Shown here piece by piece: positions 15,076-19,005 of a DNA stretch of 19,005 bases (the stretch's first letter is position 1; every line of letters starts with the position of its first letter). The stretch comes from CAYTAP01 sp964435775 (GTDB taxonomy: Bacteria; Planctomycetota; Phycisphaerae; Tepidisphaerales; Tepidisphaeraceae). Under the pieces are notes generated by a model. The model had not been told where the DNA came from. It made no database searches and saw only the letters and a list, made by a program, of their open reading frames with translations. The DNA lies in assembly GCA_964435775.1 (NCBI GenBank), contig CAYTAP010000079.1:1-19005 (forward strand), written 5' to 3'. Both the position numbers and the translations under genes were made by a program.

Positions 15076-16014
15076 TTATTGGTTTTGTCGAAGCTCAGTC
15101 GGCGTCTGATGCGGATAGAAGTAGACCTTGACGTAGGAATAGACCAGCGACAGGGCGGCGACGATGACGCTCGCCCAGAGGGTGATCTTGAGGATGCGGA
15201 TGCGGTTGGCGATTTCCTTGTCGCGCCATTCGGCCAATCGGCGGTCGATCTCATCGAGCTTCCGGTCGATCCGCGCCTCGATCTCATCGAGCTTCTGATT
15301 GAGGAAGCTGTCGGCCGTCTTTTTCAACCGGCCGGTGATGCCGCCGATCAACCCGGAATCCTCGATCTCCTCCTTGATCGAAGCGCTGCGCCCGCCGCCG
15401 GCTGTTCCGACGCCGCCGGCGCTCATCCCAGCGCCACCGCCAGCAGGTGAGGGGGGCGTCCCGCCTTGGACCGGTGGCAGATAGCGGTACTCGTTGTCGC
15501 CGTCGGTTTCCCCCACCATCCGCGAGACGAGCGAACCGAGCGCCGACCGCCGCTTGCGGTTGAGCTTTGCAAACAGCCCCTCCTGTTTCTTGAGCCGGCG
15601 CACCAGCAGCGGCACGGGTTCGTTGTCGCGCGTTTCGATTCCCCGCAACCGCGCCAGCACGACGAGCCCGCGTTGATTCAATCCCGCGAAGCGCATCGAC
15701 TGGATTTGGACGATCTCCTTTGCGATCAGTTCCTTGCTCGAGTTCATCGCCACGGGACGACGTCCCCACTTGATGACGTCGAGCATCGCCTCGCGGTCCA
15801 TCGCCGCGATCATCTGCCGCCTCTCATGGATCGCGGCCACCAGGAATTGCCGCGAATGATACGTCGATGGATCGAGCCCCAGCTCCGTTGCGAGAGTTTC
15901 CAACTCATCGCGCGGCAGCTCCGCCAATTGCCGCGCCGGCTGGGTGGAGGGCAGGATCTCGCCTTGCCCTCCGGGGAGCATCTTCATTGGTTCGGTGGGG
16001 TTGCTGTCCATCAT
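15076..16014 (-). CDS. Tail-anchored protein with three SAP/HeH-like repeats
   Basis: A 312-residue protein of unrecognised family. Three similar blocks of about 35 residues stand in tandem: LPRDELETLATELGLDPSTY (from about 33), MDREAMLDVIKWGRRPVAMN (from about 72) and LNQRGLVVLARLRGIETRDN (from about 112). Each is followed by a second amphipathic helix. The pattern helix, glycine/loop, helix resembles SAP/HeH (Rho N-terminus-like) domains, many of which bind nucleic acid. A Gly/Pro-rich linker (about 180-208) leads to a coiled coil with an 11-residue repeat (KLDEIEARIDR then KLDEIDRRLAE). One membrane helix near residues 276-298 (ITLWASVIVAALSLVYSY) ends the protein, leaving a 14-residue tail. 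No signal peptide is present, so the bulk is cytoplasmic. The start is ATG 16014 or 16011; no Shine-Dalgarno decides. Confidence 0.8.
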   Translation of the reverse strand: MMDSNPTEPMKMLPGGQGEILPSTQPARQLAELPRDELETLATELGLDPSTYHSRQFLVAAIHERRQMIAAMDREAMLDVIKWGRRPVAMNSSKELIAKEIVQIQSMRFAGLNQRGLVVLARLRGIETRDNEPVPLLVRRLKKQEGLFAKLNRKRRSALGSLVSRMVGETDGDNEYRYLPPVQGGTPPSPAGGGAGMSAGGVGTAGGGRSASIKEEIEDSGLIGGITGRLKKTADSFLNQKLDEIEARIDRKLDEIDRRLAEWRDKEIANRIRILKITLWASVIVAALSLVYSYVKVYFYPHQTPTELRQNQ

Positions 16015-16087
16015 GACGACGTTTTGCCATTGCACCGGTTGATGAAAAAATACGCGGCCAACGTTGGCAATCGCTGCTCGGCTTTCT

Positions 16088-16190
16088 CCCTCCCCCGTTG
16101 TACCCAACGGGGGAGGGGTGGGGAGAGGGCCGCTCGCCGGAGCGTAAAACCCCCTCCCTGCCCTCCCCCGGTGTACCGGGGGAGGGAAAA
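16088..16190. repeat. BIME-like pair of REP hairpins in opposite orientation
   Basis: Hairpin one has perfect 13-bp arms CCCTCCCCCGTTG (16088-16100) and CAACGGGGGAGGG (16105-16117) around TACC. Hairpin two has arms CCCTCCCCCGG (16161-16171) and CCGGGGGAGGG (16176-16186) around TGTA, within the 41-bp element shared with 10466-10506. G-rich and C-rich flanks face each other, giving the inverted pair typical of BIMEs. Confidence 0.8.
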
Positions 16191-16236
16191 GGTGCGGCCG
16201 CTTTCCGCCAACTTCTCGCGAAGCGTGTCAATCCTC

Positions 16237-16530
16237 TCACGCGCCGCGAATGCTCGCTTCCATCGCGTAAATCACAATATGAGCGTACCACAGGAGGCAA
16301 AAAAGCACACACAGAAGCAGGCTGATGATCAGATCGCCCCAGAAGGCGGTGAAGCGCAGGCGCAGGCCATGCACGATGACGTACCGGCGAATGAGCGTCA
16401 TGTACTTATCGCTTCCCGCCAGCCAGACATACCACCCCCAGAGCGACTGCACCATGACCAACGTCGCGTAAATGGTCGCCACCGTCCCCAGGAAGTAGCG
16501 GAAGAAGTTGAAGAAATCGAGGTCGGGCAT
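16237..16530 (-). CDS. Small two-helix membrane protein
   Basis: A 97-residue protein of unknown function. The start at 16530 gives MPDLDFFNFFRYFLG; the longer frame enters repeat DNA and is rejected. A hydrophobic segment at about 11-37 (including VATIYATLVMVQSLWGWYVW) and another at about 63-88 (FWGDLIISLLLCVLFCLLWY) flank a basic loop, DKYMTLIRRYVIVHGLRLRF. No Shine-Dalgarno is visible. The gene is on the same strand as the SAP-like gene downstream, but 222 bp of repeat-rich DNA separates them, so a shared transcript is uncertain. The hydrophobic pattern and lack of stops support a real gene; no family is recognised. Confidence 0.7.
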   Translation of the reverse strand: MPDLDFFNFFRYFLGTVATIYATLVMVQSLWGWYVWLAGSDKYMTLIRRYVIVHGLRLRFTAFWGDLIISLLLCVLFCLLWYAHIVIYAMEASIRGA

Positions 16531-16540
16531 GGGGGGAGTA

Positions 16541-16697
16541 GTAGGCGGTAGGCAGTATGCAGTAGGCAGAAAATGCGCGTTCAGGGGCCGGTCATTTTCG
16601 ATTTTTGATTGATGATTTTGGATTGAAATCAAAAATCAAAAATCACAACTCCCTTCACACATCACTTCCCACTCTTTACTGCCCACTGCCGACCGCC
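16541..16697. repeat. Nested inverted heptamer arrays (GTAGGCA and AAAAATC families)
   Basis: Left edge: GTAGGCG, GTAGGCA, GTATGCA and GTAGGCA (16541-16568). Right edge: TACTGCC, CACTGCC and GACCGCC (16677-16697), the reverse-complement family. Between them GATTTTTGATT (16600-16610) pairs perfectly with AATCAAAAATC (16627-16637), itself 7-bp phased (AAAAATC twice from 16631). The whole forms a two-layer imperfect palindrome in the gap between the 97-residue gene and the YggS gene. Confidence 0.75.
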
Positions 16698-16703
16698 GAC
16701 TTC

Positions 16704-17453
16704 TCACTCCTCCTTCCCCTCTCCAAACAGCAGCCTTCCGATCCGGACCATCGTCGCCCCTTCGGCGATGGCGGGTTCAAAATCGTGGCTCATCCCCATG
16801 CTCAGGTGGCGCATGGAACTTCCGCCGATTTTGTGCCATTTCATTTCTTCAAAAACCTCGCGCGCCCGCGCGAAGACGGGACGGGCTTTTTCAGGGTCCG
16901 CCACCTGCGGCGCCATCGTCATCAGTCCGATCAACTGGAGGTGCGCCATCGAGTCGATCTGCTCGGCCAGATGCACCGCGGCGCCCACCGCGACGCCGAA
17001 CTTTCCTTTCTCATCCCCGGCATTGATCTCGAGCATCACGGGGATTTTTTTCTCAAGCTTGGCCGCGTGCGTCTCGATTTCCTCGGCCAGGCGCAGGCTG
17101 TCGACGCTGTGGATGCAACTGACCAGCGGCAAAATCGGCTTGACCTTGTTCCGTTGCAGATGCCCGATCATATGCCAGCGCAACCGCCCGGGCAGCCCGC
17201 TTTCCCCGTGCGCCATCCGGCGTTGATAAAACTCGTTGATCTGCGCCGCCCGTTGGGTGAGCATCTGCACGCGCGATTCGCCAAGGTCCCCCACGCCCAG
17301 TTGCACGATCTCCCGCACCTGCTCGGGCGAGGCGGTCTTGGTGACGGCGATGAGCGTCACTTCGCTTCGGTCGCGTTTGGCTTTCGCGCACGCCGCGCTG
17401 ATCCGCTCATTCACTTCATCCAGGCGCTCGGCCAGTGGTGTTGTCTTGCTCAC
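16704..17453 (-). CDS. yggS: YggS/PROSC-type PLP homeostasis protein
   Basis: A 249-residue pyridoxal-5'-phosphate-binding protein of the alanine racemase-like TIM-barrel fold, which buffers PLP and affects amino/keto acid balance; it has no known catalytic reaction. The PLP lysine is K39 in LIAVTKTAS. Other family motifs are GDLGESRVQ (usually GENRVQ, so Ser replaces Asn), RWHMIGHLQRNKVK, CIHSVDS, MLEINAGDEKGKFGV, LIGLMTMAP, and SMGMSHDFEPAIAEGATMVRIG for phosphate binding. Length is normal. Its ATG overlaps the stop of the upstream TIM-barrel gene by four bases (ATGA), a sign of translational coupling. It is followed by the nested repeat region. Confidence 0.95.
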   Translation of the reverse strand: MSKTTPLAERLDEVNERISAACAKAKRDRSEVTLIAVTKTASPEQVREIVQLGVGDLGESRVQMLTQRAAQINEFYQRRMAHGESGLPGRLRWHMIGHLQRNKVKPILPLVSCIHSVDSLRLAEEIETHAAKLEKKIPVMLEINAGDEKGKFGVAVGAAVHLAEQIDSMAHLQLIGLMTMAPQVADPEKARPVFARAREVFEEMKWHKIGGSSMRHLSMGMSHDFEPAIAEGATMVRIGRLLFGEGKEE

Positions 17454-18214
17454 GCCAATCCCATCTTTTTCAGGTTGTTGAAGCTCGTCGTGATCGCATC
17501 GATGGGCGGGATGTCGTAGGTGCTGTCCTGTTCGACGATCAACCAGCCCGCGCCGGCCTTCCCCGCGGCGGCGGCGATGCCCTTGATGTCGAGTGTTCCC
17601 GTGCCCACGGGGGCGAAGCGCCGCTCTTCGCCGGCGGCCATGTCTTTCATATGAATCAGCGCGATGCGCCCGGCGTTTTTGTTGATGTATTCGATGGGAT
17701 CATGCTTGCCGTAGCGAATCCAGTAAACGTCGAGTTCGGCCTTGAGGTTTTTGGCGTCGGCGTTGGCGTACAGGATGTCCATGCCGGTTTGCCCATCGAA
17801 GATCTCAAACTCGAAGGCGTGGTTGTGATAAGCGAGGGTGAAGCCGCGCGTCTTTACTTTTTGGCCGAGGTCATTGAGCAGGTGGGCGATGGCCTTCCAG
17901 TCGGCGGCGCTCTTGCGGCGATCCTCCGCGAGGTACGACAGGACAATCGTCTTGTTTCCCAGGGCTTCGCTCTCATCCATCACGCGGTTCAAGTCTTTTT
18001 CGAGCGCGTCGATCCCCACATGGCTGCCGGCCACCTTCAAGTTATTGTCGTCGAGCGCCTTGCGCACCTCGGCGGCTGATTTGAGGTTGCCGTAACCGGC
18101 CAGTTCAACGCCGGCGTATCCGATGGCGGAGACCTGGCGCACCGCGCCGGCGAAATCGGCGGCGGTCAGATCGCGAAGGGTATAAAGCTGCACGGCGAGA
18201 GGAAGCTTGGCCAT
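17450..18214 (-). CDS. Sugar-phosphate isomerase/epimerase-like TIM barrel (IolE-type)
   Basis: A 254-residue cytoplasmic protein of the xylose isomerase-like (AP endonuclease family 2) fold. The start at 18214 follows GGAG six bases upstream; the in-frame ATG four codons earlier is not supported. It begins PLAVQLYTLRDL. Candidate metal and substrate residues are E37 (GVELAGYG), H130 and H132 (LAYHNHAFEFE), E160 and D162 (AELDVYW), H188 (LIHMKDM), and E228 (LIVEQDS). Members isomerise or epimerise sugars, inosose or hydroxypyruvate, so the exact substrate cannot be read. No signal peptide is present, although planctomycetes often have exported relatives. It is translationally coupled to the YggS gene downstream. 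A large double palindrome lies between it and the next upstream gene. Confidence 0.9.
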   Translation of the reverse strand: MAKLPLAVQLYTLRDLTAADFAGAVRQVSAIGYAGVELAGYGNLKSAAEVRKALDDNNLKVAGSHVGIDALEKDLNRVMDESEALGNKTIVLSYLAEDRRKSAADWKAIAHLLNDLGQKVKTRGFTLAYHNHAFEFEIFDGQTGMDILYANADAKNLKAELDVYWIRYGKHDPIEYINKNAGRIALIHMKDMAAGEERRFAPVGTGTLDIKGIAAAAGKAGAGWLIVEQDSTYDIPPIDAITTSFNNLKKMGLA

Positions 18215-18252
18215 CAGGCACTCCAAAAGTTGGTGAGTTAACAGGTGCTGCG

Positions 18253-18317
18253 GGGTCCGCCCCGCGGACCAACGTGTTGTAACAAAAAACCGCGATGATG
18301 GTCCGCGGGGCGGACCC
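18253..18317. repeat. Double palindrome: two inverted GGTCCGC hairpins
   Basis: The 19-bp arms 18253-18271 and 18299-18317 are perfect reverse complements across a 27-base spacer. Each arm is itself a hairpin: GGTCCGC-CCC-GCGGACC on the left and GGTCCGC-GGG-GCGGACC on the right. It stands 38 bp upstream of the isomerase-like ATG. The form is BIME-like and may also stop or protect transcripts. Confidence 0.8.
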
Positions 18318-18368
18318 TACGGGAAAGAGCCCCCTCGTCCCGCGCCGTCGAGGAAGCGAATGCGGTTT

Positions 18369-18854
18369 TCATTCATCGTCATCGGCATCGGCGGCATCAT
18401 CATCGGCCGGGACCTTGACCTTGGCCCGGCGAGGTGGAACGCGCTTGCCGCCCTGGGCGCGAATCGAGGCGCGCCAGAACTCCTGACTGGTCAATTCGAC
18501 GTTGGCGAGCTTCATGAACTCCTTATGCAGCGCATCAAACTCATCGCTGTAGGGGAGCAGCTTCCCGCCGCGGGCGTGGCGGGGGAGCAGAAGCTTGATC
18601 TGCTTGAGATGCTCATCGGTCAGCTTGGATTCGGGCAGTTCCGTCGCCGAACAACTGCTGCTGCGGGTGTATTTGAGCAGCGCGCCATACAGTTGATCGC
18701 GTTCGGCGTTCTTGAAGGTGCGGTCCTGAAAACCCTGCCAGATTTCCTCGTACTTCTCCGAGTAGGGCAACTCATCGCGGGCGACGCCGGCGCTGTCGTA
18801 CAGTTCCTGGAGATGCTCCTGGTCAATGGCGCTCAGCTTCAATGGAATTCTCAT
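18369..18854 (-). CDS. Unknown 161-residue protein with internal duplication
   Basis: The start at 18854 is fixed by a strong AAGGAG six bases upstream, giving MRIPLKLSAIDQEHLQELYD. Two halves align: LSAIDQEHLQELYDSAG, DELPYSEKYEEIWQGF and ERDQLYGALLKY in the first; SKLTDEHLKQIKLLLP, KLLPYSDEFDALHKEF and TSQEFWRASIRAQGG in the second. The shared LPYSnnnnnnnnnnF core and helix spacing point to an ancient tandem duplication. The tail is basic and then acidic (PPRRAKVKV, then a run of Asp/Ala ending DDDE). There is no signal peptide, membrane segment or recognised domain. The basic-acidic tail suggests a soluble interaction protein, but this is inference. A -10-like TACAAT lies upstream. Confidence 0.8.
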   Translation of the reverse strand: MRIPLKLSAIDQEHLQELYDSAGVARDELPYSEKYEEIWQGFQDRTFKNAERDQLYGALLKYTRSSSCSATELPESKLTDEHLKQIKLLLPRHARGGKLLPYSDEFDALHKEFMKLANVELTSQEFWRASIRAQGGKRVPPRRAKVKVPADDDAADADDDE

Positions 18855-18925
18855 CAGTGGCTCCTTGGGGGGAAAAATTCGTTGCCGGGCGCCATGCTCA
18901 ATCAATATGCGCAGCGCCTTGGACA

Positions 18926-18931
18926 ATTGTA
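18926..18931 (-). promoter_or_regulatory. Candidate -10 element of the 161-residue gene
   Basis: On the minus strand TACAAT matches the -10 consensus at five of six positions, 71 bp before the ATG. No good -35 at 16-18 bp was found. The remaining sequence to 19005 shows no gene. Confidence 0.35.
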
Positions 18932-19005
18932 GAGCGATGACGGCCAGTACGCCAGTCGAAGGGCCTTTCGCGCAGGGGGTTTTCAATTCTCTTTGGTAGG
19001 GGCGG

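Noticed and set aside
15466..16551. 361-residue plus-strand frame opposite the SAP-like and small membrane genes
   Set aside because: It crosses the BIME hairpins and two minus-strand genes, and its composition is antisense-like.

Overview
The window looks like a chromosomal segment of a GC-rich planctomycete, most likely class Phycisphaerae. This is inference. It rests on PEP-CTERM sorting tails, a pseudopilin beginning (K)A-FTLVELLVV, an N-terminal zinc-ribbon membrane protein, weak Shine-Dalgarno use at several genes, and intergenic DNA full of short palindromic and heptameric repeats. A 10-N scaffold gap (6782-6791) shows that this is a draft or metagenome assembly. Fifteen genes are supported. 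Most of the long antisense reading frames are GC-driven shadows.

Left part (1-3835): nadE, glutamine-dependent NAD+ synthetase, runs off the left edge on the minus strand. A zinc-ribbon polytopic membrane protein lies directly upstream of it. A divergent plus-strand gene encodes a small secreted coiled-coil protein. A palindromic heptamer repeat lies at its convergent end.

Secretion/carbohydrate block (3836-8529), all minus strand. In transcription order it holds a LacI-family repressor, a PEP-CTERM surface protein, the tail of a second PEP-CTERM protein cut by the assembly gap, a type II/IV pseudopilin with a DUF1559-like C-terminus, and a secreted clan GH-A glycosidase with accessory beta domains. 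The LacI gene has a candidate promoter abutting a perfect palindrome, which suggests autoregulation. The block may be a small regulated extracellular glycan-processing locus and is the most accessory-looking part of the window.

Housekeeping block (8814-13307), plus strand: a gamma-class carbonic anhydrase with all metal ligands, an ST7-like TPR protein, and gyrB with a long TOPRIM insert and an acidic N-terminal extension.

Right part (13584-19005), minus strand: an EntS-like MFS exporter; a tail-anchored protein with three tandem SAP/HeH-like repeats and a hendecad coiled coil; a 97-residue membrane protein; a YggS-type PLP-homeostasis protein whose start overlaps the stop of a sugar-phosphate isomerase-like TIM barrel by 4 bp; and an unknown 161-residue protein built from an internal duplication.

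The most unusual content is intergenic. Three sequence families share a strict 7-bp period: ACGGACA-like, GTAGGCA-like and AAAAATC-like. They resemble the heptanucleotide STRR repeats of filamentous cyanobacteria. At 16541-16697 two of them are nested as an inverted structure. Separate REP/BIME-like hairpins are also present, including a 41-bp element found twice 5.7 kb apart with one mismatch. No CRISPR array, tRNA, rRNA, transposase or phage gene was seen.
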